DNA of 46,633 nucleotides from RFPI01 sp964398195 (GTDB lineage: Bacteria; Pseudomonadota; Gammaproteobacteria; Burkholderiales; Methylophilaceae), in NCBI GenBank assembly GCA_964398195.1, contig CAYNLW010000009.1:1-46633 (forward strand). Direction: 5' to 3'. Below the pieces are notes generated by a model, which made no database searches, was not told the origin of the DNA, and saw nothing but the letters and a program-made list of their open reading frames with translations. The stretch's first letter is position 1. Every line of letters begins with the position of its first letter. The translations under genes and the position numbers were made by a program. Below, piece by piece: positions 23,188 to 31,742 of the stretch.

Positions 23188-25995
23188 ATGACTGAACCAA
23201 ATAAATATCCGCTCAACCTGCCAGAAACCAGTTTCCCTATGCGTGGCGACTTGGCTAAGCGTGAGCCTGCATGGCTGGCGCAGTGGCAGCAGAAAAAGCT
23301 GTATCAGCGTATTCGCAAAGCGCGTCAAGGGTGCAAAAAATTTATCCTGCATGACGGCCCGCCGTATGCCAATGGCGATATTCATATCGGCCATGCGGTC
23401 AACAAAATCCTTAAAGACATCATCGTCAAATCTAAAACCATGAGTGGCTTTGATGCGCCTTATGTGCCAGGCTGGGATTGCCATGGCTTGCCTATCGAGT
23501 TGGTGGTAGAGAAACTGCATGGCAAAGGTATCCCCGCCGCCAAGTTTCGTGAGTTGTGTCGCGCTTATGCCGCCGAACAAGTAGAAAAGCAGAAAAAGGA
23601 CTTTATCCGTTTAGGCGTATTGGGCGATTGGGAACAGCCCTATCTGACCATGAATTATCAAACCGAGGCCGATATTATGCGTGCCTTGGGCGAGATATAT
23701 GCCAATGGCTATTTGTATCAAGGCAGTAAGCCAGTGCACTGGTGCGTCGATTGCGGCTCTGCCTTGGCGGAAGCTGAAGTGGAGTATGAAGATGTCAATT
23801 CGCCGGCGATTGATGTGGGCTTTAAGCTGCTTGACCATCAGGCGCTACAGCAAGCATTTGGCGTGGCCATCACAGGCGATGTGGTTGCCGTGATTTGGAC
23901 CACTACCCCGTGGACCTTGCCTGCCAATCAGGCGATTAGCGTGCACCCCGAATTGCAATATGACTTAATTCAAAGCGAAAAAGGCTTGTTAATTCTAGCG
24001 CATGAGTTAGCCGAGGCGACCTTACAGCGCTACGGCGTGGCCGATTTCCAAACATTAGCCAGTTGTCAGGGGGCAAAACTGCTGGGCTTGCAATGCCAAC
24101 ATCCGTTCGATAATAGACAAGTACCTATGATTACTGGTGAGCATGTCACCACCGATGCGGGTACTGGCTTGGTGCATACCGCTGCGGCGCATGGTAATGA
24201 TGACTGGTTGGTGATGCGCGCCCATTATCCAGAGGAAAAGCCGCGTGTATTGATGGGCGGCGATGGACGTTTCTTTGATAGTGCTTTGGTAGAGTTGGCT
24301 GCGATTCGTGGCCTAAGCCGTCAAGAAGCCAACAAGGTGATTCTGCAAGTGTTGCAGGACAATGGTTGTCTATTAGCCAGCGCTCGCTTACAACATAGCT
24401 TCCCGCATTGCTGGCGGCATAAAACCCCGCTGATGCAACTGGCTACTCATCAATGGTTTGTCGGTATGAATGCGCAAGGCAAAGATGGTCAAGCTTTGCG
24501 CGAGCATGCCAACCAAGCGGTGGAGGCGACCGAGTTTTTCCCTAGTTGGGGTCGTGCACGTTTAGAGGCGATGATTAAAAACCGCCCCGATTGGTGCGTA
24601 TCACGGCAGCGTAATTGGGGTGTGCCCATGCCGTTTTTTGTGCATAAGGAAACCGGCGAACCGCACCCACAGACGCTGCAATTATTGCAAATCGTCTGTC
24701 AGCAAGTCGAGCAACAAGGCATAGAGGCATGGTTCAGCCTAGATGGCGATCAGTTCTTGGCGCAACATCCGCCAGAAAATGCGCAACAATATCGCAAGGT
24801 CAGCGATACCTTAGACGTTTGGTTTGATTCAGGCGCCACCCACTTTGCCGTGCTAAAACGACGCGCTGAATTGGCGCATCCAGCGGATTTATATCTTGAA
24901 GGCTCAGACCAACATCGCGGCTGGTTTCAATCCTCTTTATTAACCGGTTGCGCTATCGACGGCCAAGCGCCTTACAAGGCCTTGCTCACCCACGGCTTTG
25001 TGGTAGATGGTAGCGGTCATAAAATGAGTAAGTCCAAAGGCAATGTCATCGCACCGCAGAAAGTCATGGACACTTACGGCGCAGATATTTTGCGCTTGTG
25101 GGTAGCCTCGACCGACTATTCCGGCGAGCTCACCATCTCTGATGAAATCCTCAAGCGGGTGGCGGAAAGCTATCGTCGTATCCGCAATACCTTGCGCTTT
25201 TTATTAGCCAACTTAGCTGACTTCAATGCCCAGCAAGAGCTAATGCCAGTCGAGCAATGGTTGACTTTGGATCGTTACGCGCTAGCCATGACGCAGCAGC
25301 GTCAGCAGGCGATTTTGGCGGATTATGAGCGTTATGAATTTCACCTCGCGGTGCAAAAAATCCTCGCCTTCTGTGCCGAAGATTTGGGCGGTTTCTATTT
25401 AGATATCCTCAAAGACCGCCTCTACACCAGCGCCGAAAATTCGCCCGCAAGACGCGCCGCGCAAAGCGCCTTATGGCATATCACACATGCCTTGATGCGC
25501 TTAATCGCGCCTATCTTAAGCTTTACCGCAGACGAAATTTGGCAAACCTTGGGCGTGTCCGATGAGCAAACAGTCTTTGAAGAGCTCTGGTATCAGTTGC
25601 CTGATGCCGGCTTAAATGCCCAGCAGATAGAACATTGGCAACGGGTAATCGAGCTGCGCGGCAAAGCGGCAAAAGAAATCGAAAGCTTGCGCGAGCAAGG
25701 ACTAGTCGGTTCTTCATTGCAAGCCGAAATCGAGTTTCATGTGGCAGACCAAGACCTCGCCGCCTTACAAGCGCTGGAGGACGATTTACGCTTTGTCATG
25801 ATTACTTCGCAAGCCAAAGTATTCTCTGCCAGCCAAGCCAGCCGCCCCATCTTAGTCAAAGCCAGCACCCATCATAAATGTGAACGCTGTTGGCATTACC
25901 GTGCCGATGTTGGCAGCGATGCACAACACCCTAGCTTGTGCGCACGCTGTGTCAGCAATTTATTTGGTAGCGGGGAGCAACGTCGCCATGCGTAA
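23188..25995 (+). CDS. ileS: Isoleucyl-tRNA synthetase
   Basis: This class I synthetase charges tRNA-Ile and edits mischarged valine. The 935 aa have the HIGH motif (HIGH, 66-69), KMSKS (612-616) and a C-terminal zinc-binding region beginning at Cys898 and Cys901 (CERCW), closed by CARC. This is the bacterial eubacterial-type IleRS. A weak -10-like TAAAAT at 23134-23139 lies upstream. Its stop overlaps the lspA start by 8 bp. Confidence 0.97.
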   Translation: MTEPNKYPLNLPETSFPMRGDLAKREPAWLAQWQQKKLYQRIRKARQGCKKFILHDGPPYANGDIHIGHAVNKILKDIIVKSKTMSGFDAPYVPGWDCHGLPIELVVEKLHGKGIPAAKFRELCRAYAAEQVEKQKKDFIRLGVLGDWEQPYLTMNYQTEADIMRALGEIYANGYLYQGSKPVHWCVDCGSALAEAEVEYEDVNSPAIDVGFKLLDHQALQQAFGVAITGDVVAVIWTTTPWTLPANQAISVHPELQYDLIQSEKGLLILAHELAEATLQRYGVADFQTLASCQGAKLLGLQCQHPFDNRQVPMITGEHVTTDAGTGLVHTAAAHGNDDWLVMRAHYPEEKPRVLMGGDGRFFDSALVELAAIRGLSRQEANKVILQVLQDNGCLLASARLQHSFPHCWRHKTPLMQLATHQWFVGMNAQGKDGQALREHANQAVEATEFFPSWGRARLEAMIKNRPDWCVSRQRNWGVPMPFFVHKETGEPHPQTLQLLQIVCQQVEQQGIEAWFSLDGDQFLAQHPPENAQQYRKVSDTLDVWFDSGATHFAVLKRRAELAHPADLYLEGSDQHRGWFQSSLLTGCAIDGQAPYKALLTHGFVVDGSGHKMSKSKGNVIAPQKVMDTYGADILRLWVASTDYSGELTISDEILKRVAESYRRIRNTLRFLLANLADFNAQQELMPVEQWLTLDRYALAMTQQRQQAILADYERYEFHLAVQKILAFCAEDLGGFYLDILKDRLYTSAENSPARRAAQSALWHITHALMRLIAPILSFTADEIWQTLGVSDEQTVFEELWYQLPDAGLNAQQIEHWQRVIELRGKAAKEIESLREQGLVGSSLQAEIEFHVADQDLAALQALEDDLRFVMITSQAKVFSASQASRPILVKASTHHKCERCWHYRADVGSDAQHPSLCARCVSNLFGSGEQRRHA

Positions 25996-26458
25996 ATGGT
26001 TAGCCCTGAGTGCGCTGATCACGCTGTTCGATATCATCAGCAAACACTACATCAAAAAATCTTGGCATCTAGGCGAGCACCTACAAGTCACGCAATTTTT
26101 TAATCTGGTGCGCTACCACAATCCCGGCGCCGCATTTAGCTTTCTGGCCGACCAAAGTGGCTGGCAACAAACCATGTTTAGCGCTTTCGCCATGATAGCC
26201 TCGGTCATTATCGTCGCCCTAATCGCCCGCAATTTAGCCCGCCCGCGCTTTTGCTTAGCCTTGGCGCTGATATTGGGCGGCGCGCTAGGCAATCTGTATG
26301 ACAGATTAACCGTGGGTTATGTGGTGGATTTCTTATTCTTCCATTATCAGCATTGGTATTGGCCAGCCTTCAATATCGCCGATAGCGCGATTAGCGTGGG
26401 GGTGGTGCTATTGCTGTGGGATAATTTTCGCCAAAGCCGAGTCCAAGCCAACAGCTAA
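25988..26458 (+). CDS. lspA: Lipoprotein signal peptidase (SPase II)
   Basis: LspA cleaves signal peptides of prolipoproteins in the inner membrane. The start at 25988 (MRKWLALSALITLFD, GGGGAG upstream, 8-bp overlap with ileS) is preferred to the longer upstream frame. The 156 aa include four membrane helices, FNLVRYHNPGAAFSFL, GNLYDR and the catalytic aspartates Asp114 (VVDF) and Asp132 (NIAD). Likely substrates in this window include the PCuAC-type lipoprotein and the lipoprotein after clpB. Confidence 0.96.
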   Translation: MRKWLALSALITLFDIISKHYIKKSWHLGEHLQVTQFFNLVRYHNPGAAFSFLADQSGWQQTMFSAFAMIASVIIVALIARNLARPRFCLALALILGGALGNLYDRLTVGYVVDFLFFHYQHWYWPAFNIADSAISVGVVLLLWDNFRQSRVQANS

Positions 26459-26488
26459 CCCACCACTTCAACCCACGGAGCGCCTGAT

Positions 26489-27148
26489 ATGCCAGATTGG
26501 AAAAAAATTGTCGATAGCAAAATTGCGCTGGCAGCCAAGACCAAGCTGAGCGGCTTAAAGCCCGGCAAAAAGTCGGATAACGAGCGCATTCCAGCTGGGC
26601 AAAAGCAAGTATTTAATTTCCCAGTATTGGACTTAGGCATTACCCCCAATGTGAACACCAGCAACTGGAAATTGCGTATTTTTGGTTTGGTGGAAAACGA
26701 AGTAAATCTGGATTGGCTAGCCTTCAGACAACTGCCACAAGTGCGCGATGTGTCAGATTTTCATTGTGTGACGCGCTGGTCTCAACTAGATATGGACTGG
26801 GAGGGCGTATTAGCACGCGACCTCATTCTGCAAGCCGGCCCACTAAAACACGCCCGTCACGTCACGCTATACAGCTATGACGGCTACACCACCAACCTCC
26901 CGCTAGAAGCCCTGCTAGATGACGATGTAATCATCGCCCACTCAGTGCTAGGCAAACCGCTAGCCCCCGAACACGGCGGCCCAGTGCGCATGGTAGTCCC
27001 CAAACGCTACGCTTGGAAAAGCGCCAAATGGCTCAAAGCCATCGAACTCCACGTCGAAGACCGCCCCGGCTTCTGGGAAGTACGCGGCTACCACAACGAC
27101 GCCGACCCTTGGCTAGAGCAGAGATTTTCGGAAGATGATGGGTTATAA
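26489..27148 (+). CDS. Cytoplasmic sulfite-oxidase-like molybdopterin oxidoreductase
   Basis: The 219-aa protein has the molybdopterin-binding fold of the sulfite oxidase/YedY superfamily. Cys93 in DFHCVTRWS is the expected molybdenum ligand. PVRMVVPKRYAWKSAKWLKAIEL is the conserved core end. No Sec or Tat signal is visible, so it is probably cytoplasmic, unlike YedY or SorA. No haem or membrane partner gene is adjacent. Substrate unknown; sulfite oxidation is not shown. A good ribosome site (GGAG) precedes the ATG. The AT-rich 27149-27346 beyond it holds no gene. Confidence 0.87.
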   Translation: MPDWKKIVDSKIALAAKTKLSGLKPGKKSDNERIPAGQKQVFNFPVLDLGITPNVNTSNWKLRIFGLVENEVNLDWLAFRQLPQVRDVSDFHCVTRWSQLDMDWEGVLARDLILQAGPLKHARHVTLYSYDGYTTNLPLEALLDDDVIIAHSVLGKPLAPEHGGPVRMVVPKRYAWKSAKWLKAIELHVEDRPGFWEVRGYHNDADPWLEQRFSEDDGL

Positions 27149-27346
27149 CTTTGGCAGTAAGAGGAATCCCAGCGTCTGCTAGTCTGGCCCAAACTCTACC
27201 CCGTTCAAAAAACTGTTTTTCACTGAATAATTTCGTGGTGATTGTTTTTTTCATTTTTTCGCTTTCCTATCAATTATTATTAATGTTCAAAATTAAATAA
27301 TAATTTATTTTTTTCGTCCACCTAATTCACCATTCCCCCTCCTTCT

Positions 27347-27374
27347 CTTGAAAATCCCATATCACCCCCCATCT
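27347..27374 (+). promoter_or_regulatory. Sigma-32 (heat-shock) promoter of clpB
   Basis: CTTGAAA (27347-27353) and CCCCATCT (27367-27374) are separated by 13 bp, very close to the RpoH consensus (CTTGAAA, 13-17 bp, CCCCATnT). It lies 34 bp before the clpB ATG, so clpB and the linked lipoprotein gene should be heat-inducible. Confidence 0.9.
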
Positions 27375-27408
27375 CTAAATCATTCAAATTAGCTGATGGG
27401 GAAAAACC

Positions 27409-29994
27409 ATGAGAATCGACAAATTCACTAGTATGTTTCAACAAGCGCTTAGCGATGCGCAGAGTATTGCGGTTGGGCGGGATCATGCCAGCATTGAGGC
27501 GGTGCATGTGTTGAGTGCTTTGTTGGCGCAACAAGAGGGTAGTACGGCTTCTTTATTGGGGCGGGCTGGGGTGAATATGGGGGCGCTTAAGTCTGGGCTG
27601 GACAGTGCGCTGAATGATTTGCCTAAGCTGGCGCAGAATAGTGGTGAGGTGGCGGTCTCGCGCGATTTAAATAATTTGCTTAACTTGACCGACAAATTTG
27701 CGCAGCAAGCGTGTGATGCTTATATCGCCAGCGAGATGTTTTTATTGGCTTTGGCCGATGATAAAGGCGCGGCTGGACGTTTGCTGAAACAGGCTGGCTT
27801 GAATAAGGCGGCTTTGGAAATGGCGATTAAAGCGGTGCGTGGCGGGGCCAATGTGGATAATCAGCAGGCCGAGGGGCAGCGTGAGGCGCTCAAGAAATAT
27901 ACGCTAGATTTAACCGAGCGTGCGCGTATGGGTAAGTTAGACCCGGTGATTGGGCGCGATGATGAGATTCGTAGAGCGATTCAAGTATTGCAACGCCGCA
28001 CCAAAAATAATCCGGTATTGATAGGTGAGCCTGGCGTGGGTAAAACTGCCATCGTCGAGGGTTTGGCGCAGCGCATTGTGAATGGCGAAGTGCCAGAAAG
28101 CTTGAAAAATAAGCGTGTTCTATCCTTAGATATGGCGGCTTTGTTGGCGGGTGCCAAATATCGTGGCGAATTTGAGGAACGCTTAAAAGCAGTATTAAAA
28201 GAGCTGGCGCAGGATGAGGGGCAAACCATCGTATTTATCGATGAGTTGCATACCATGGTCGGTGCTGGCAAAGCCGAGGGGGCAATGGATGCGGGCAATA
28301 TGCTCAAGCCTGCTTTGGCGCGTGGTGAACTGCATTGCGTGGGTGCGACCACTTTAGATGAATATCGCAAATATATTGAAAAAGACGCCGCCTTGGAGCG
28401 CCGTTTCCAAAAGGTGTTGGTTGATGAGCCTAGCGTGGAGGCGACCATCGCTATCTTGCGTGGCTTGCAAGAAAAGTATGAATTGCACCACGGTGTAGAG
28501 ATTACTGACCCCGCTATCGTGGCGGCGGCTGAGCTTAGCCATCGCTATATCACGGATAGATTTTTGCCAGATAAGGCGATTGATTTAATTGACGAGGCAG
28601 CCTCGCGTATCAAGATGGAAATCGATAGCAAACCGGAAGCCTTGGATAAATTAGACCGCCGTTTGATTCAGTTGAAAATCGAGCGTGAGGCGGTGCGTAA
28701 AGAGAAAGACGAAGCCTCGAAAAAACGCTTTGCTTTAATCGAGCAAGAAATTGCCACGCTGGAAAAAGAATCGGCTGACTTAGAAGAAATTTGGAAAGCG
28801 GAAAAAGCGCAAGTGCAAGGCTCGACCAGTATTAAAGAGGAAATCGAGCGCATTAAGCAACAGATGGAAGAAGCCAAGCGTAAAGGCGATTGGCAGCTGG
28901 TTTCTGAGTTGCAATATGGCAAATTGCCTAGCTTAGAGGCGCAGTTGCACAAGGCCGATAGCGAGCAGGCACAGCCTAAGCAACAGGCCAATAAATTATT
29001 GCGCACCCAAGTCGGTAGCGAAGAAATCGCCGAAGTGGTGAGTCGTGCCACCGGTATTCCTGTGGCTAAGATGATGACAGGCGAGCGGGAAAAGTTATTG
29101 CATATGGAAGACCGCTTGCACGAGCGTGTGGTGGGGCAAGATGAGGCAGTGCGTTTGGTGTCAGATGCCATACGCCGTTCGCGTTCGGGCTTGAGTGATC
29201 CGAATCGTCCGTATGGCTCATTCCTATTCTTAGGCCCTACTGGGGTAGGTAAGACCGAGCTATGCAAGGCCTTGGCGGGCTTTTTATTCGATTCAGAAGA
29301 ACACTTGGTGCGCATAGACATGAGTGAGTTTATGGAGAAACACTCGGTGTCTAGATTGATAGGCGCGCCACCCGGCTATGTCGGATACGAGGAGGGCGGC
29401 ACGCTGACCGAAGCGGTGCGACGCAAACCCTATTCGGTAATCTTGTTAGACGAAGTGGAAAAGGCGCACCCCGATGTGTTTAATGTGTTGTTACAGGTAT
29501 TGGACGATGGTCGCTTAACCGATGGTCAAGGGCGCACTGTGGACTTTAAGAATACCGTGGTGATTATGACCTCTAATTTGGGCAGCCAGATGATTCAAGC
29601 GATGGCGGGCGATGATTATCAGTTGATTAAATTGGCCGTGATGGGCGAGGTCAAAACCCATTTCCGTCCAGAGTTTATCAACCGAATTGATGAGGTAGTA
29701 GTGTTTCATCCACTGGCTGAGCAACACGTACGTTCTATTGCCGGCATTCAATTGCAATATCTGGCCAAACGTTTGGCTGCCATGGATATGGGCTTGCAGG
29801 TCAGCGACGCAGCCATGGCGGATATCGCCAATGCAGGATTTGACCCTGTGTATGGCGCAAGACCATTAAAACGTGCGATACAAAGCCAGATTGAAAATCC
29901 TTTATCGAGAGAGATTTTGGAGGGAAACTTTGCTGCCAAAGACACTATCCAAGTAGATTGTAAGGGTGGCAAGATGTTGTTCACGAAAGGATAA
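27409..29994 (+). CDS. clpB: ClpB disaggregase (Hsp100)
   Basis: ClpB rescues aggregated proteins together with DnaK. The 861 aa show the N-domain repeats (1-145), nucleotide-binding domain 1 with GEPGVGKTA and the coiled-coil middle domain (about 410-530, rich in Glu/Lys). Domain 2 has GPTGVGKTE. It lacks the ClpP-binding IGF/IGL loop, as expected for ClpB. Long antisense ORFs within it are shadows. A heat-shock promoter precedes it. Confidence 0.97.
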   Translation: MRIDKFTSMFQQALSDAQSIAVGRDHASIEAVHVLSALLAQQEGSTASLLGRAGVNMGALKSGLDSALNDLPKLAQNSGEVAVSRDLNNLLNLTDKFAQQACDAYIASEMFLLALADDKGAAGRLLKQAGLNKAALEMAIKAVRGGANVDNQQAEGQREALKKYTLDLTERARMGKLDPVIGRDDEIRRAIQVLQRRTKNNPVLIGEPGVGKTAIVEGLAQRIVNGEVPESLKNKRVLSLDMAALLAGAKYRGEFEERLKAVLKELAQDEGQTIVFIDELHTMVGAGKAEGAMDAGNMLKPALARGELHCVGATTLDEYRKYIEKDAALERRFQKVLVDEPSVEATIAILRGLQEKYELHHGVEITDPAIVAAAELSHRYITDRFLPDKAIDLIDEAASRIKMEIDSKPEALDKLDRRLIQLKIEREAVRKEKDEASKKRFALIEQEIATLEKESADLEEIWKAEKAQVQGSTSIKEEIERIKQQMEEAKRKGDWQLVSELQYGKLPSLEAQLHKADSEQAQPKQQANKLLRTQVGSEEIAEVVSRATGIPVAKMMTGEREKLLHMEDRLHERVVGQDEAVRLVSDAIRRSRSGLSDPNRPYGSFLFLGPTGVGKTELCKALAGFLFDSEEHLVRIDMSEFMEKHSVSRLIGAPPGYVGYEEGGTLTEAVRRKPYSVILLDEVEKAHPDVFNVLLQVLDDGRLTDGQGRTVDFKNTVVIMTSNLGSQMIQAMAGDDYQLIKLAVMGEVKTHFRPEFINRIDEVVVFHPLAEQHVRSIAGIQLQYLAKRLAAMDMGLQVSDAAMADIANAGFDPVYGARPLKRAIQSQIENPLSREILEGNFAAKDTIQVDCKGGKMLFTKG

Positions 29995-29998
29995 GGCG

Positions 29999-30520
29999 AT
30001 GGATAGGCAAGCGGGTTTTAGCGGGTGGCTAGTAGTTTTGCTAGCGTTGTTGATGACCGCTTGCGCCGGTACGCAAGTGCGTGAACCAGAGATCCAGCGT
30101 ATCTCAGCTGAAGAGTTAGAAAAACTGCTGCCACCGCCGGTGGCGGCAGTCTCTCTAGAAGAAATCGTCGCGCTGTCAAAGCAGGGGGTGAGCGCCGATG
30201 AAATCATCAAAAAAATCCAAGACAGCAAGAGTGAGTATGCGCTAACTGCCAGCCAAACCCTTGATTTGGCAAAACAAGGGGTGCCTGCGGCGGTGTTGGA
30301 TAATATACAGCGTGCGCATGATCAGCGGTTGCGCGAGAGCTTTGCCGAAGAACTGAATAAGCGTGAACAGGCGCGCGTCAAAGAGCAAGAGAAGCTAAAA
30401 AAGGAATTGATGTGGCGCCGTTCCTATCCTTTGTATGACCCATTTTGGGGTCCGGGACCTTATTGGAGACACCCATATTACTGGCCTGGCAGTGGCTTCT
30501 ATTATCGCTTTGGCTGGTAA
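29999..30520 (+). CDS. Lipoprotein of unknown function with Tyr/Trp/Pro-rich tail
   Basis: The start at 29999 is 4 bp after the clpB stop with a good ribosome site (AAGGATAAGG), so it is in the clpB transcription unit. The 173 aa begin with a lipoprotein signal (LLMTAC, lipidated Cys about 23). A helical domain follows with two related segments, ALSKQGVSADEIIKKI and DLAKQGVPAAVLDNI, each an AKQG-V-x(4-5)-I unit. A charged coiled coil (about 102-138) leads into an aromatic tail (PLYDPFWGPGPYWRHPYY). The role is unknown. Co-expression with ClpB suggests an envelope stress link, by inference only. Confidence 0.85.
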   Translation: MDRQAGFSGWLVVLLALLMTACAGTQVREPEIQRISAEELEKLLPPPVAAVSLEEIVALSKQGVSADEIIKKIQDSKSEYALTASQTLDLAKQGVPAAVLDNIQRAHDQRLRESFAEELNKREQARVKEQEKLKKELMWRRSYPLYDPFWGPGPYWRHPYYWPGSGFYYRFGW

Positions 30521-30535
30521 TTGCTAAGCGCCTTA

Positions 30536-30563
30536 AGTTGGCTATATTGATGCCAGCTTTTTT
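30536..30563 (+). terminator. Intrinsic terminator after the clpB-lipoprotein unit
   Basis: AGTTGGC (30536-30542) pairs with GCCAGCT (30552-30558), one G-U pair allowed, and a run of T residues follows. Confidence 0.65.
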
Positions 30564-30628
30564 ATCATGCTTGAATCCATTAACATGCTGGAATACTTTC
30601 AGCGATTTAAATTCTAGGTTTATCCCTT

Positions 30629-31048
30629 ATGTTACAAAAAAATTCAAAAATCTCCGTCACTACCCGTGGCCGTCGTTTATACGATATCACCCCGCAAGTT
30701 AGTCTATGGGTGGCTAGCGCTGGTTTACAAACCGGCATATTGAATTTATATATTCAACACACCTCGGCCAGCCTGCTCATCAATGAAAATTACGACCCCG
30801 ATGTATTAGTCGATATGGAAGCTTTTTTTGCCCGCCTGATTCCCGATGGTGACCCCTTGTTTATCCATACTGCCGAGGGCGATGACGATATGCCTGCGCA
30901 TGTGCGCGCTGCCTTAACCCAGACCTCGATTAGCATACCGGTGCTGCAAGGCAAAATCGCGCTAGGCACTTGGCAGGGAATCTTCCTGTACGAGCACAGA
31001 ACGGCTTCGCATATGCGCCACGTCTTGCTGCATTTACAAGGCGAATAA
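30629..31048 (+). CDS. yjbQ: YjbQ/UPF0047 family protein
   Basis: The 139-aa single-domain protein has the UPF0047 signature: HTSASLLINEN, DMPAHVRAAL and GTWQGIFLYEHR. Members are annotated as secondary thiamine-phosphate synthases because some replace ThiE weakly; the true role is unsettled. It overlaps the downstream GST start by 1 bp (TAATG), so the two are coupled. The Nudix-ThiE fusion is on the same strand about 21 kb upstream. Confidence 0.92.
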   Translation: MLQKNSKISVTTRGRRLYDITPQVSLWVASAGLQTGILNLYIQHTSASLLINENYDPDVLVDMEAFFARLIPDGDPLFIHTAEGDDDMPAHVRAALTQTSISIPVLQGKIALGTWQGIFLYEHRTASHMRHVLLHLQGE

Positions 31049-31674
31049 TGACCTTGCCGGTGTTGTATTCCTATCGGCGCTGTCCTTATGCCATGCGGGC
31101 GCGCATGGCTTTGCACTATGCCAATATCAGCGTTGAGATCAGAGAAATTTCTTTGCGCCACAAGCCGGCCAGTATGCTGGCGCTTTCTCCTAAAGGCACG
31201 GTGCCGGTGTTGGTGTTAGCGGACGGCCTAGTGTTAGAACAGAGTTTAGATATTATGCATTGGGCGCTCAGCCAATCGGATACTGAAGATTGGCGCTATC
31301 ATCAAAATGCGCAGGCGAGGCAGCTAATGCAGCAGTTAATCGCGCACAATGATGGCGATTTCAAAGTCGCTTTAGACCGCTATAAATATCCTGAGCGTTA
31401 CCCGCAACATACCCAAAATCACTATCGCCAGCAGGGCGAACAGTTTTTGCAGCTGCTAGAGGCGCGTTTGCAAGCGCAGACTTTTCTGTGTGGCGATCAT
31501 TTAAGCCTAGCCGATATCGCCATTTTTCCCTTTGTGCGCCAGTTCGCTAAGGTAGATGCTGATTGGTTTGCGCGGTCGCCTTATGCGCAGCTAGCAGAGT
31601 GGTTGAAGCAGCGTTGTGAGTCGGCTTTGTTTGCTGCGATTATGCAGAAATACCCAGTCTGGCAGGCGGATTAG
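31048..31674 (+). CDS. Glutathione S-transferase family protein
   Basis: The 208 aa form a thioredoxin-fold N-domain with CPYAMRARMAL (Cys12-Pro-Tyr-Ala), the SPKGTVPVL cis-proline loop and LEQSLDIMHW. A helical C-domain follows. The CPYA motif with a single active cysteine resembles omega-type or glutaredoxin-2-like enzymes and suggests thiol transfer rather than xenobiotic conjugation. It is coupled to yjbQ and convergent with clpA. Confidence 0.88.
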   Translation: MTLPVLYSYRRCPYAMRARMALHYANISVEIREISLRHKPASMLALSPKGTVPVLVLADGLVLEQSLDIMHWALSQSDTEDWRYHQNAQARQLMQQLIAHNDGDFKVALDRYKYPERYPQHTQNHYRQQGEQFLQLLEARLQAQTFLCGDHLSLADIAIFPFVRQFAKVDADWFARSPYAQLAEWLKQRCESALFAAIMQKYPVWQAD

Positions 31675-31718
31675 GCCATGCCAGTGGGTATAGATGGATT
31701 AACACGCTAAATGGAGCT

Positions 31719-31742
31719 AGGCGCTGATTAAGGCGCTGATTA
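31719..31742. repeat. 12-bp tandem duplication at the clpA stop
   Basis: AGGCGCTGATTA occurs twice in a row (31719-31730 and 31731-31742). The second copy contains the clpA stop codon on the minus strand. It looks like a small slippage duplication. Confidence 0.8.

Noticed and set aside
28668..29321. 217-aa antisense ORF inside clpB
   Set aside because: The sense frame is a complete ClpB; the antisense product is Ser/Cys-rich and featureless.
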